A DNA stretch of 64,000 nucleotides from Vreelandella venusta (lineage in GTDB: Bacteria; Pseudomonadota; Gammaproteobacteria; Pseudomonadales; Halomonadaceae), in the NCBI RefSeq assembly GCF_007989605.1, contig NZ_BJUL01000007.1, forward strand, positions 186,001 through 250,000, read 5' to 3'. Positions 33,942-42,196 of this stretch are shown piece after piece. How positions within the stretch are numbered: position 1 is the stretch's first letter; each line of letters starts with the position of its first letter. Made by a program: the position numbers and the translations under genes. A model generated the notes under the pieces. It saw nothing but the letters and a program-made list of their open reading frames with translations, had not been told where the DNA came from and ran no database searches.

Positions 33942-34907
33942 TTAATCTCGCTCGCGTCTTTGTCGGGCAATATCAAGCTTCTCGCAGAGAATTTGGCTGC
34001 CTTCCATCAAGCGTGGAGTAGGCCGCTGAATTAAAGAAGGCGGTACAAAAAAGAGATTATCATCGGCAACCGCCGTTAAGTTTGAGTACTGCTCCCAGTG
34101 GGTCAACCAATGGCGATTCTCTTCCCCCATTCCTCCGGCAACAATCGCTTCAGGGTTTGCCGCCAGGACAGCCTCATCATCGATACGTGGCACTAGCCGC
34201 GCCTGCTCACCAAACACATTTACACCGCCACAAATTTCGATCACCTGGCCGATAAGATGTGCGTCATTAACACTCATTAACGGCTCGTCCCACACCTGAT
34301 AGAAGGTACGCACCGGCTCCCGATCACGATATTGAGCGGCCAGCTCTGCCATCCTCAGCCGGAAATTATCAGCGACCGCCTGACCGTCGCTTTCAGTGCC
34401 AGCCAGCCTCGCCAAACGCTCAATTGCGCTGGCCACGCCCTCAAAATTCCTAGGCTCAATATAGAACACCGGCATACCCAACGCTTCAAGGGTTTCCAAC
34501 TGTTCAGCGGGATTCCCAGTTACCCAGCCGATCACTAGGTCTGGCGCTAACCCGACCAAAGCTTCTAAATCAATGCGCGTATGGCTGCCAACAGACACAA
34601 CGTCTTTGGCCTCTGGCGGATAATCACTGTAGCTAACCACCGCCACTACCTGATCACCAGCGCCCGCAGCATAGGTCAGCTCCGTTGCCCCTGGCGAGAG
34701 CGTGGCAATACGTTGAGCCGGCGTATATAGGCACACCTTACGGCTACGATCATCCATCTCGCAGCGGCTGTGGTCATCAGCCAATACGGCGTTTGAAACC
34801 ACACCACTGAGCATCGATAAGCTTAGTATGAGCCGGCTTAATAACAGTGCGGGGCCAGTGGCCCCGCGATGTTTAAACAATGTCTGATTCGCTGTTTTAT
34901 TGGCCAT
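33942..34907 (-). CDS. btuF: Periplasmic vitamin B12-binding protein
   Basis: A 321-residue BtuF-type binding protein with an N-terminal hydrophobic signal (LLLSRLILSLSMLSGVVSNAVLA, cleavage near residue 43). Mature-part features: RIATLSPGATELTYAAGAGDQVVAVVSYSDYPPEAKDVVSVG, GLAPDLVIGWVTGNPAEQLETLEALG and QVWDEPLMSVNDAHLIGQVIEICGGVNVF, all typical of BtuF. Overlaps the end of btuB by 11 bp. Confidence 0.9.
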   Translation of the reverse strand: MANKTANQTLFKHRGATGPALLLSRLILSLSMLSGVVSNAVLADDHSRCEMDDRSRKVCLYTPAQRIATLSPGATELTYAAGAGDQVVAVVSYSDYPPEAKDVVSVGSHTRIDLEALVGLAPDLVIGWVTGNPAEQLETLEALGMPVFYIEPRNFEGVASAIERLARLAGTESDGQAVADNFRLRMAELAAQYRDREPVRTFYQVWDEPLMSVNDAHLIGQVIEICGGVNVFGEQARLVPRIDDEAVLAANPEAIVAGGMGEENRHWLTHWEQYSNLTAVADDNLFFVPPSLIQRPTPRLMEGSQILCEKLDIARQRRERD

Positions 34908-36699
34908 AGTGAACGCTTAAGAATCCTGCACGGCCTGCGTTAAGATAGTCGGCACCATCAAACGAACGCGTTGTAATGTAGTCTTGGTCCAACGCGTTTT
35001 CTAACGTTACACGCGCACTCCATAACGGGGCAAACTGCCAACCTGCACGTAGGTTAACCTGCCCGTAACCGCTGAGGCGATCTTGGTTCTGCGTATCACG
35101 GTAACGGTGGTTTTGAGCAATCCAGGAGCCACCCACCGACCAGTCGCCAAGTTCGCGGTCTACGTCTAAGCGAAGACTTTGTGAGGCACGGTTTTGCAGG
35201 CGTTTACCGGTTAGGCGGTTTTCAGGGTCGGTGTAGGTCAGCGCAGCGGCTAGCGTCCAATCGTCGAGTTCGACGCCTGCAGCCAGCTCAGCTCCACGAA
35301 TACGGGTTTCGGGTACGTTAAACAGCAACCCCTGACCAGCAATCAAGTTGTCGATATCGGTTTGATAGAGTGCCGCATCCCAGAACCAGTGGGCATACTG
35401 GCCGCGCACACCGACCTCGATGCTTTGCGACGTTTCAGATTCCAAATCGGGATTACCAAAGCCTGGGTAGTAGAGCTGATTGTAAGTGGGTGCGTTAAAG
35501 GCTGTACCGTAGTTGGCACGTAAGGTGTGGTAGGCGTCGAGGTCATAGCCCACGCCTACGCTGCCGGTGACTTCTTCGCCGTAAGCCTCATTGTCATCAA
35601 AGCGCAAGCTGGCTTGCACAGTAAAGGGTGAAAAATCGAGCAAGGCTTGGGTAAATACCGCCACGTTGCTACGGCTGGTTTCATCGTAGGCCGTGGTGCT
35701 CTTAACACGGTCTTCGCTGTATTCAGCGCCTGCAATCAGCTCATGGGCCCCGGCTGTTAAGGTATTTTCCCAGCGCGCGGTACTCACCTTGGTGTTAAAC
35801 ACTGAGTCACCAAAGCTATTGATGTTATCGCTTTCATCACGAGATTCGCTAAACGTTAAGCGGCTGCGCCAGTTATCGGTTATCGGCAGCTCGCCATAGA
35901 TACCCGCCACCTGCTGAACGAAGTCGTTTTCACCGCCATCGTATTCGTTATGACCACGGGCACGGAGCGCCAACACACCCGCTTCTGCACCACTTGCAAA
36001 AGTGTGAGAAACCCGCGCTAACGCCGTGGTGTTGTCATAGCCCTTATCGTCGCCATCGCGCCGAATCGGTTGACCATCTGTGGTGAAGTGGCTCGCGGCA
36101 AAGCTATAGCGAGTGCCACCCTCTGTGCCGCTAATACCGGCACTCAGGCGCTGGGTATTAAACGAACCACCACCGACAGAAACACGCGGCTGCGGTCCCT
36201 GTTCTTCACCCTGGGGGGTAAACAGCTGAATAACGCCGCCAATCGCGTCGGCACCATAAAGGCTGCCACGCGGACCACGCACAATTTCGGCGCGATCAAA
36301 CATACGCGGCTCCAGATGCTGCCAAGCAGCCCCACCACTAGTGGCAGAACGAAGACGAATACCGTCGATCAACAGAACATTTTGGCCGCTACCGCTGCCG
36401 CGAATAAACACGCTGCTGTTTTTACCAAAGCTGCCGTTGGTGGAAACATCCACCCCGGGCTGGCCGCGGAACAGGTCGGTAATACTTACCGGATCTTGAC
36501 GGCGTAGCGTTGCCTCATCCAGTACAGTCACCGAGGACAGGCTGTCATTAGCAGTACGCGGGGCTAGTGCGGCAGTAACAACAACGGGGTTTAATGCATT
36601 CGCAGCAGACTGCGCGTTAGATTGGGCTTGAACGGCCACGGGCAATGCGGCCATCGCAAATGCCGCCAGCGTGGCAGTAGATTGAAAACGGTAAGACAT
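34897..36699 (-). CDS. btuB: TonB-dependent vitamin B12 outer-membrane receptor
   Basis: A 600-residue outer-membrane beta-barrel receptor. Signal peptide YRFQSTATLAAFAMAALPVAVQA; TonB box near LNPVVVTA; plug domain with SITDLFRGQPGVDVSTNGSFG, VFIRGSGSGQNVLLIDGIRL and EIVRGPRGSLYGADAIGGVI; barrel ending in the aromatic-containing strand FLSVHYGQ. Length matches BtuB. It lies 155 nt downstream of a cobalamin riboswitch and heads btuBFCD. Confidence 0.92.
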   Translation of the reverse strand: MSYRFQSTATLAAFAMAALPVAVQAQSNAQSAANALNPVVVTAALAPRTANDSLSSVTVLDEATLRRQDPVSITDLFRGQPGVDVSTNGSFGKNSSVFIRGSGSGQNVLLIDGIRLRSATSGGAAWQHLEPRMFDRAEIVRGPRGSLYGADAIGGVIQLFTPQGEEQGPQPRVSVGGGSFNTQRLSAGISGTEGGTRYSFAASHFTTDGQPIRRDGDDKGYDNTTALARVSHTFASGAEAGVLALRARGHNEYDGGENDFVQQVAGIYGELPITDNWRSRLTFSESRDESDNINSFGDSVFNTKVSTARWENTLTAGAHELIAGAEYSEDRVKSTTAYDETSRSNVAVFTQALLDFSPFTVQASLRFDDNEAYGEEVTGSVGVGYDLDAYHTLRANYGTAFNAPTYNQLYYPGFGNPDLESETSQSIEVGVRGQYAHWFWDAALYQTDIDNLIAGQGLLFNVPETRIRGAELAAGVELDDWTLAAALTYTDPENRLTGKRLQNRASQSLRLDVDRELGDWSVGGSWIAQNHRYRDTQNQDRLSGYGQVNLRAGWQFAPLWSARVTLENALDQDYITTRSFDGADYLNAGRAGFLSVHYGQ

Positions 36700-36717
36700 G
36701 AGGAGATCCCTTGCTCA

Positions 36718-36735
36718 CTGTGCTCACCCGCACAG
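36718..36735 (-). promoter_or_regulatory. Hairpin just upstream of the btuB ribosome site
   Basis: CTGTGC-GGGTGA-GCACAG in the leader between the riboswitch and btuB, ending about 10 nt before the AAGGGA that probably serves as Shine-Dalgarno. It may be part of the expression platform; this is an inference from position. Confidence 0.4.
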
Positions 36736-36853
36736 CGTATTTTTTTGACCGGGCAGAGGGATGATGGGGAGATCGGCAGCCTAAGCTGGCTATATCACCC
36801 TGAGCACGCCCTCCGCGTCTCGGCATGTTGTGGTTCTTTAGAACCATGCCTCT

Positions 36854-37050
36854 TAGGCCGGTCTCCGGGCTGACGAGCGAAAAGCAGATAACAACATCCT
36901 GCCTTTCCGAACGACCACCTTCCCATGCGTTAGCACAGTGGCATCTTTAGCCGTTCTTATCTCGATCACCGTTGCGGGGGCAGCGCTGGATTCACGTTAG
37001 TGTTCACCAACTTCCCGTTTAACTGATGGCGGTAATCGCCACCAGCACCT
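36854..37050 (-). ncRNA. Cobalamin riboswitch upstream of btuB
   Basis: On the minus strand: GGTGCTGGTGGCG at the 5' side, GGGAAGTTGGTGAA, GCGCTGCCCCCGCAACGGT, GATGCCACTG, GGGAAGGTGG and the terminal GTCAGCCCGGAGACCGGCC. These are the ordered conserved blocks of the AdoCbl aptamer, including the B12 box. It separates the salvage/nucleotide-loop operon from btuBFCD, so only the uptake genes are under its control. Confidence 0.93.
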
Positions 37051-37100
37051 GAGAGTGCGCGTAAACTAGCAACTTGTTAGGGGCTGGTCAATTGAACCGA

Positions 37101-37538
37101 TTAGGGTTTCAGCGCCTGCACGAGCCCATGTCGTACATGCCAGACCTGCTCGGATTGGGCGGCGGCGTCTTGGCTAAACCAGCCGCTTAAATCGCGCAGG
37201 CGGCGCTGGTCTTGCGCCATAGGAACGATTCCTCGCCCTAACTCGTTCATGATGATCACCAGCGTCACGCCACGGGTTTGTGCGGCCGCGGCCAAGCTTT
37301 CCAGATCTCCCCGCCACAGAGCCCGCGACGTATCGCTACTCATATCCGAGTGCAGCACTGCCGCTAACCACTCAAACACACCGTGCAGAACGAGCGGCAC
37401 ATCAGGCTGCATGATGTGGGTCACTTCGTGTAAACGCTGCCCTGGAGAAAGCCGCCACCAAACCGCGCTGGGAAAGCGTGCTTTTACAACATCGCGCTTA
37501 CCTGCGCAGGCACCGCCGATGAACAGCTGCATTGCCAC
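37101..37538 (-). CDS. CobU/CobP-like protein with an altered P-loop
   Basis: A 145-residue protein that resembles CobU (adenosylcobinamide kinase/guanylyltransferase) at both ends: MQLFIGGACAGKRDVVKARF replaces the usual GGARSGKS P-loop, and VIIMNELGRGIVPMAQDQRRLRDLSGWFSQDAAAQSEQVW matches the C-terminal NExGxGIVP segment. It is shorter than the canonical CobU encoded 1.3 kb upstream. The lysine of the P-loop is kept, while the following Ser/Thr is Arg, so nucleotide binding is doubtful or different. It overlaps the phosphatase gene by 55 bp and is the last gene of the cobT-to-here operon. Start could be 37538 or 37532. Confidence 0.7.
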   Translation of the reverse strand: MAMQLFIGGACAGKRDVVKARFPSAVWWRLSPGQRLHEVTHIMQPDVPLVLHGVFEWLAAVLHSDMSSDTSRALWRGDLESLAAAAQTRGVTLVIIMNELGRGIVPMAQDQRRLRDLSGWFSQDAAAQSEQVWHVRHGLVQALKP

Positions 37539-38137
37539 TCTCCTTTGCCATCTTCACGTTTTAGATACGTCAGTTGCCAACGCCGCCCTTGTGCTTGGTG
37601 AACGATGCCTTCCCAAAAGCCAATGGTTTCGAAACGACGCCGCAACTCGCGTATTACCCCGCCATGGGTAACGACCAGCACTTTTTGATAATGATGTTCG
37701 CGGGCGTGCCTAGCCACCTCTTCAAGCCAAGCATTTAAACGCTCACGTAGCTGGCCAGACGATTCGCCGCCGGGAATTTGCAGCTCACCCACGCTATCAA
37801 TCCAGGCGCGATAATGGGGTAAGTCTTTTAGTTCATCGTAAACTTTGCCTTCATAGTCACCGAAATCCAGCTCCCGTAATCGTGGTTCTAGATACAGCGG
37901 CATACCCGGCTTTGCCGCCTGCGACCACTCAAGGGTTTGCTGGCAGCGGTTTAAATCGCTTGAATAAACAGCGTCAAAACGCTCTTCTGCCAATGCGTCA
38001 CGCAGTGCCAACAGCCCCGCTTCTGCATCCGGAAATAGCAGCGGAATATCGCGCTGCCCTTGGTAGCGGCGCTCTAAATTCCAAGCGGTGATACCGTGGC
38101 GAACTGCCACCAACTCCACATTAAGACCAGTAGCCAA
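37484..38137 (-). CDS. Histidine phosphatase, likely alpha-ribazole phosphatase (CobC type)
   Basis: A 217-residue phosphoglycerate-mutase-fold phosphatase. Catalytic RHG motif in LVAVRHGITAWNLE (about 11-24), SSDLNRCQQTLEW, RELDFGDYEGK and the second histidine in VLVVTHGGVIREL. In the B12 nucleotide loop this family dephosphorylates alpha-ribazole-phosphate or cobalamin-5'-phosphate. The assignment rests on location between cobS and the CobU-like gene. The C-terminal tail beyond about residue 190 is not conserved and overlaps the next gene. Confidence 0.85.
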   Translation of the reverse strand: MATGLNVELVAVRHGITAWNLERRYQGQRDIPLLFPDAEAGLLALRDALAEERFDAVYSSDLNRCQQTLEWSQAAKPGMPLYLEPRLRELDFGDYEGKVYDELKDLPHYRAWIDSVGELQIPGGESSGQLRERLNAWLEEVARHAREHHYQKVLVVTHGGVIRELRRRFETIGFWEGIVHQAQGRRWQLTYLKREDGKGEWQCSCSSAVPAQVSAML

Positions 38138-38850
38138 AGCTCTCCTCCTTCAATGGTGGCCCCCACCATATCGCCGTTAATACCGTTAAATAGCCGCAGT
38201 AGTGCCTTTCTGGCGACTGCTACCCACACGATGATAATCACTCCCCAGGCAAACCATGCAGGGGACAGCGCGCCAAGCAGCACCAACGGTAGCAAGGCAT
38301 AGCCAACATCACGGGCACTTAGCGACTGCTGCCAGCTCCATGCGAGCCCCTTGCCGTGAGCGCAGGGAGTAAAAATCAGCAGCGCGACACCAGCCAATCT
38401 GCCTAATGCAGGCACGGCCACCAGCCACCACAGCGGCGCCTGATAAGCCACCAGCGCCCAAAGCAATACGCCCTTCCAGGCCAGCAAAAACAGCAATGCC
38501 AGGATGCCGAAACTGCCTATCTGGGCGTCCTTCATGATTTCCCAACGCCGCTCAAGGGGTTGGTTACTGCCTAACGCATCGGCAAGATCCATCACCCCAT
38601 CGAGGTGTAAACCGCCCGAAAGCGCTACCCATAGGCTTAGCAGTAACAACGCAGTGATTGGCGCTGGTGACGCTATGAAACTTAATAGCAGCGCGCTTAA
38701 CGCCAGCGCGCTGCCAATTAATAACCCTACCAACGGATAGGCGCGAATTGCCCAGCGACGGGTGGCTGGTGTCCATGGGCAGGCAATCGGAAGCGGAATT
38801 CGGGTTAGAAACTGCAGCGCGAGTATTAGGCCGAACAGCGCATTTTTCAT
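38074..38850 (-). CDS. cobS: Adenosylcobinamide-GDP ribazoletransferase (cobalamin synthase)
   Basis: A 258-residue inner-membrane enzyme joining adenosylcobinamide-GDP and alpha-ribazole(-phosphate). N-terminal LALQFLTRIPLPI and the metal-binding motif GGLHLDGVMDLADALGSNQ (about 75-93) identify it, with five to six hydrophobic helices. The ATG at 38850 overlaps the cobU stop (ATGA); another in-frame ATG lies three codons upstream. Overlaps the phosphatase by 64 bp. Confidence 0.93.
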   Translation of the reverse strand: MKNALFGLILALQFLTRIPLPIACPWTPATRRWAIRAYPLVGLLIGSALALSALLLSFIASPAPITALLLLSLWVALSGGLHLDGVMDLADALGSNQPLERRWEIMKDAQIGSFGILALLFLLAWKGVLLWALVAYQAPLWWLVAVPALGRLAGVALLIFTPCAHGKGLAWSWQQSLSARDVGYALLPLVLLGALSPAWFAWGVIIIVWVAVARKALLRLFNGINGDMVGATIEGGELWLLVLMWSWWQFATVSPLGI

Positions 38851-39380
38851 CGTTTCCACTCCATGGCACAGCCCGCAATGATTTCAAGCACTGAGTCAGC
38901 TTCCCGCGCTAACCAGCGGTGTAAGCACTGGATAAACTCAACGTAGCGCCAGGTAGCGGAGTGATCAGCAATCAGCTCTTCGTTGAGATCGTTCGACACA
39001 ATTACTAATGTCAGCCCCCGAGCTTGTGCATCATCCAGGCAGCGAGCCAGCAGCGCTAGGCCTTGCTCATCACTGAATTCTTCATTTGGCCCAGCGCCAA
39101 ACAACACTTGTCCTGCCCAGAGAGTTAAACAATCGAGTAGCACCGCGTGCTGATCGGGCACTTGGGCAATCGCTTGATCAATTGCCAGGGGCGCCTCTAG
39201 CGTCACCCATTGGCCTGCCCGGCGTGCCTGGTGGCGCGATACCCGATCGGCCATTTCGGCGTCGTAAACATTGGCGGTGGCAATGTAGTAGCAGCTGGCG
39301 TCCCCCGCCGCGCTGAGCACACGCTGCTCCGCTACTTGGCTTTTTCCAGAGCGAGCGCCCCCACTAACAAAGACAATCAT
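38847..39380 (-). CDS. cobU: Adenosylcobinamide kinase/adenosylcobinamide-phosphate guanylyltransferase
   Basis: A 177-residue bifunctional enzyme of the nucleotide loop. P-loop VSGGARSGKSQVAEQRVL (about 5-22), YYIATANVYDAEMADRVSRHQARR containing the histidine that is guanylylated, and VLLDCLTLWAGQ. The C-terminal region VIVSNDLNEELIADHSATWRYVEFIQCLHRWLAREADSVLEIIAG departs from the usual NExGxGIVP wording, the reverse of the situation in the shorter paralog downstream. ATG overlaps the decarboxylase end by 17 bp. Confidence 0.9.
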   Translation of the reverse strand: MIVFVSGGARSGKSQVAEQRVLSAAGDASCYYIATANVYDAEMADRVSRHQARRAGQWVTLEAPLAIDQAIAQVPDQHAVLLDCLTLWAGQVLFGAGPNEEFSDEQGLALLARCLDDAQARGLTLVIVSNDLNEELIADHSATWRYVEFIQCLHRWLAREADSVLEIIAGCAMEWKR

Positions 39381-40479
39381 GCAGCACCTTTAGCAAGCGG
39401 TTGTTTGTCGCCTCATCACGCAGTGCCAAACGTAACCAACTGCCCTCAAGCCCTTTAAAGCTGTGGGTATGCCTCGCCAGCAGTCCTTTATAAAGCATGC
39501 GTTCAAACAGGTCTGCGCTGGTCACGCCGCGCTCACGCTGTAAAACACCAGGCCGCACAAGGAAAAAGCAGCTGTGACTGGGCACCACCTCAAGCCCTAG
39601 CGCCTGCAACGCCTTGCCCAGACGTGGCTGCTCACTAGCCAGCCACTGCTGGGTGAGCCGTGCAAACTCGCCATCCGCTAACAGCGGCGCCACCAGTTCG
39701 GCGGCAAAATGATTCACACTCCAGGGCGGTTGATGGCGGCTCATGGTGTCTACTAGGTTTTCCGCAGCCAGCACATAGCCTAAGCGCAATCCAGGCAGGG
39801 TATAAAACTTGGTCATTGAGCGTAGCAACACTAGGTGACAGTAACGCTTAAGCAGCGGCGTCAGCGCCTCGACGCCTATTGATAGATCGATAAATGCTTC
39901 GTCGACCACCACTTGGGTTCCAGTAGCCTGCGTGTGCGCTAGCAGTGCCTCTACTGCCTCGATGGCTATCAGCGTGCCAGTCGGATTATTCGGACGACAC
40001 AGAAACACCACGTCGGCGTTTGCTGCACTCTCTAGCAGGTCGTCCATCTGGCAAGCGAAATGCGGCTCGCGCAATACATGCTCGGTCATTTCAATCCGGT
40101 GGGCAGAGCAGGCTCTGGCATATTCACCAAAGCTGGGAGCCAGTAATAAGGCACGCCCACTGGCATGCAGCGCAGCGGCAAGAAAAATGGCCTCCGCCCC
40201 ACCATTGGTTAGCAGTACTTGCGCTGGCTGAACATCGTTGTGCGCCGCAATGGCCTGCCGGGCCGCAACGTAGTCTGGCGAGGGATAGCGACTAAGACCA
40301 CCAAGTCGTGTTCCGAACCAGCCTGCCAGCCATTCGGGCGGCCCAAATGGGTTAAGGTTAGCGCTCACATCATCAACCACATGATCGGCAGGTAGCCCAA
40401 AACGCTTCAGCAGCGCTGCGGCCTGGCCACCATGGCTTGGCCAATCAGCCGCCTCGTGAACGTTGGTTTGACGACTCAT
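39364..40479 (-). CDS. Threonine-phosphate decarboxylase (CobD/CobC type)
   Basis: A 371-residue PLP aminotransferase-fold enzyme making (R)-1-amino-2-propanol phosphate, the linker of the corrin f side chain. DVSANLNPFGPPEW near the N-terminus, LTNGGAEAIFLAAAL, FLCRPNNPTG, VVVDEAFIDL and the PLP lysine in LLRSMTKFYTLPGLRLGYVL. The ATG at 40479 overlaps the cbiB stop (ATGA); an alternative ATG two codons upstream exists. Called cobC in Pseudomonas-style and cobD in Salmonella-style naming, so no symbol is given. Confidence 0.9.
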   Translation of the reverse strand: MSRQTNVHEAADWPSHGGQAAALLKRFGLPADHVVDDVSANLNPFGPPEWLAGWFGTRLGGLSRYPSPDYVAARQAIAAHNDVQPAQVLLTNGGAEAIFLAAALHASGRALLLAPSFGEYARACSAHRIEMTEHVLREPHFACQMDDLLESAANADVVFLCRPNNPTGTLIAIEAVEALLAHTQATGTQVVVDEAFIDLSIGVEALTPLLKRYCHLVLLRSMTKFYTLPGLRLGYVLAAENLVDTMSRHQPPWSVNHFAAELVAPLLADGEFARLTQQWLASEQPRLGKALQALGLEVVPSHSCFFLVRPGVLQRERGVTSADLFERMLYKGLLARHTHSFKGLEGSWLRLALRDEATNNRLLKVLHDCLC

Positions 40480-41489
40480 AGCCATGAAATCCCTGCGCTT
40501 GCTAAGCCCATTAATACGCCCGTTAATACACTCATCAACACGGCCATTAACAAGAAAAACAGCAGCCAAGCACCGTGCATTAATTTAATGGTGGCGTTGA
40601 TATGCGAACACGTCAGTGTTTCCAGCGGAGTGCCAAGGGTTGCTCGATAGGAAACCGCGCCCTGATAAACATTGGTGCCGCCCAACTGCACACCTAACAA
40701 GTTCGCGACCATGGCTTCTGGCCAACCCGCATTAGGGCTTGGGTGGCGGGGCGCTTCGCGGCAGGTAGCCAACATGGCCCGACGCCAATAGAGCGTCGAT
40801 GATTGCCAACTGATCAGCCCCCCGGCAACCCACAAACAGAGCGCGGTCAGCCTGGCGGGCAGCCAGTTAGCGATATCATCAAGCTTCGCCGAGGCATAGC
40901 CGAAGTCGCTGTAGCGTTCGTTTTGATACCCCACCATGGAATCCAGCGTGTTGATTGCTTTATAAGCCAGCGCCAGCGGCGCACCGCCGATAAACGCGAA
41001 GAATAGCGGCGAGGTGATGCCATCCACGGTATTTTCTGCAATGGTTTCTACCGCACCGCGGGTAATCTCCGCCTCATCCAGTTGCTCGGTATCACGCCCC
41101 ACCACCATGGCAAGCGCCTTTCGTGCCGATGCTAAATCACCGTTAGCCAGCGGCACGGCAATAGCGCGCCCCGCTTCCGCCAAGCCTTTTATGGCCAGCG
41201 TTGTCGCCAGCAACCAAAGCTCGGCAGCTAGCCCAAGCCAAGGGTGCACCCAAGTCAGTAGCTCCAAACTCAGCCAAGCGAGACCATACGTGCCCAGCAC
41301 AATGGTGGCGGTGAGTATAAAGCCCAGGAGTCGACGGCGTTTTTCACTGCCTTGGTTCCAGCGCTGCTCAAGTACGCTGATGGCACGCCCAATGATGACG
41401 ACTGGATGCGGCAATGAGCGTGGGTCACCCACGATCAAATCAATGACAATCGCCATCGCGACTAACCCAACGGTAGCTACCCCTAGCAT
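40476..41489 (-). CDS. cbiB: Adenosylcobinamide-phosphate synthase (CbiB/CobD type)
   Basis: A 337-residue inner-membrane enzyme that attaches aminopropanol (phosphate) to adenosylcobyrate. Family signatures: VIDLIVGDPRSLPHPVVIIGRAI, VGRDTEQLDEAEITRGAVETIAENTVDGITSPLFFAFIGGAPLALAYKAINTLDSMVGY and GWPEAMVANLLGVQLGG. Start taken at 41489, the methionine before the first membrane segment; the longer reading overlaps cbiZ heavily. Overlaps the cbiZ end by 7 bp. Confidence 0.92.
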   Translation of the reverse strand: MLGVATVGLVAMAIVIDLIVGDPRSLPHPVVIIGRAISVLEQRWNQGSEKRRRLLGFILTATIVLGTYGLAWLSLELLTWVHPWLGLAAELWLLATTLAIKGLAEAGRAIAVPLANGDLASARKALAMVVGRDTEQLDEAEITRGAVETIAENTVDGITSPLFFAFIGGAPLALAYKAINTLDSMVGYQNERYSDFGYASAKLDDIANWLPARLTALCLWVAGGLISWQSSTLYWRRAMLATCREAPRHPSPNAGWPEAMVANLLGVQLGGTNVYQGAVSYRATLGTPLETLTCSHINATIKLMHGAWLLFFLLMAVLMSVLTGVLMGLASAGISWL

Positions 41490-42196
41490 GGTGAAACCTG
41501 CTGCGATTTGCTCAGCGAATCCAGCGTTGCTCGATACACTGCTTGTCCAATCGCCCGTCCAAGCGCCGTACCAGAGCCTGCATAAGAGGTCTGACAACCG
41601 CGTTGAGTAGCAGCGATAGACAGACTATCGGTTGATGTTCCAGTTGCAGGCGTATCACTGAATGGATCTTTAACGCCCACTTTTCTCAGCGCCTGAACTT
41701 TCGCCTCCGTTGCCGAGAGAGAAGCATTAACCAGCGCACCATCGGTCAAATGGGCATCTAAAAAAAGGAACGTATTAATCGTGCCCACCTTGGATATGCT
41801 GCGCAGCACTAAACGGGGGTCTGAATCGCTTGAAACGCTAATATCTACCGCATTGCCAACACCTGCTGTCACCAATGCCAGTACACCATTGGCTGTATTA
41901 ACTAGCGGCACACTGGCGACACATGCGTTGCGCAGGCGCACTGCCGTCATCATTGCAACAGCACATAGCGGTAGCCGCTGATTGGCCAGCCAGCGAATCA
42001 GGTCATCTTCCGGGTGATGGCCATCGTAATCTTTATCAACGTGAAAATTTGCGAAGTGTTGGCGATATCCAAACCCGCCACCCACGAGTGCGCTACTCAG
42101 GGTATACAGTGGCTCAGCAGCAGACACCACCAAGCAGTGCTCGCTTTGCGACCACGTTAGCGGCTGGCTAAATGAAAGCGTTTCTTGCTCACTCAT
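41483..42196 (-). CDS. cbiZ: Adenosylcobinamide amidohydrolase
   Basis: A 237-residue CbiZ-family protein that removes the aminopropanol arm of cobinamide to give cobyrate, so that incomplete corrinoids can be remodelled. Recognised from SALVGGGFGYRQHFANFHVDKDYDG, AVAMMTAVRLRNAC, VTAGVGNAVDISV, GTINTFLFLDAHLTDGALVNASLSATEAKVQAL and the C-terminal GCQTSYAGSGTALGRAIGQAVY. Its ATG overlaps the cobT stop (ATGA). Presence beside cobT and cbiB in an organism with a full de novo pathway points to corrinoid remodelling. Confidence 0.9.
   Translation of the reverse strand: MSEQETLSFSQPLTWSQSEHCLVVSAAEPLYTLSSALVGGGFGYRQHFANFHVDKDYDGHHPEDDLIRWLANQRLPLCAVAMMTAVRLRNACVASVPLVNTANGVLALVTAGVGNAVDISVSSDSDPRLVLRSISKVGTINTFLFLDAHLTDGALVNASLSATEAKVQALRKVGVKDPFSDTPATGTSTDSLSIAATQRGCQTSYAGSGTALGRAIGQAVYRATLDSLSKSQQVSPC

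Noticed and set aside
36070..36507. A 145-codon plus-strand frame inside btuB
   Set aside because: Antisense to a clearly conserved receptor gene; shadow reading only.
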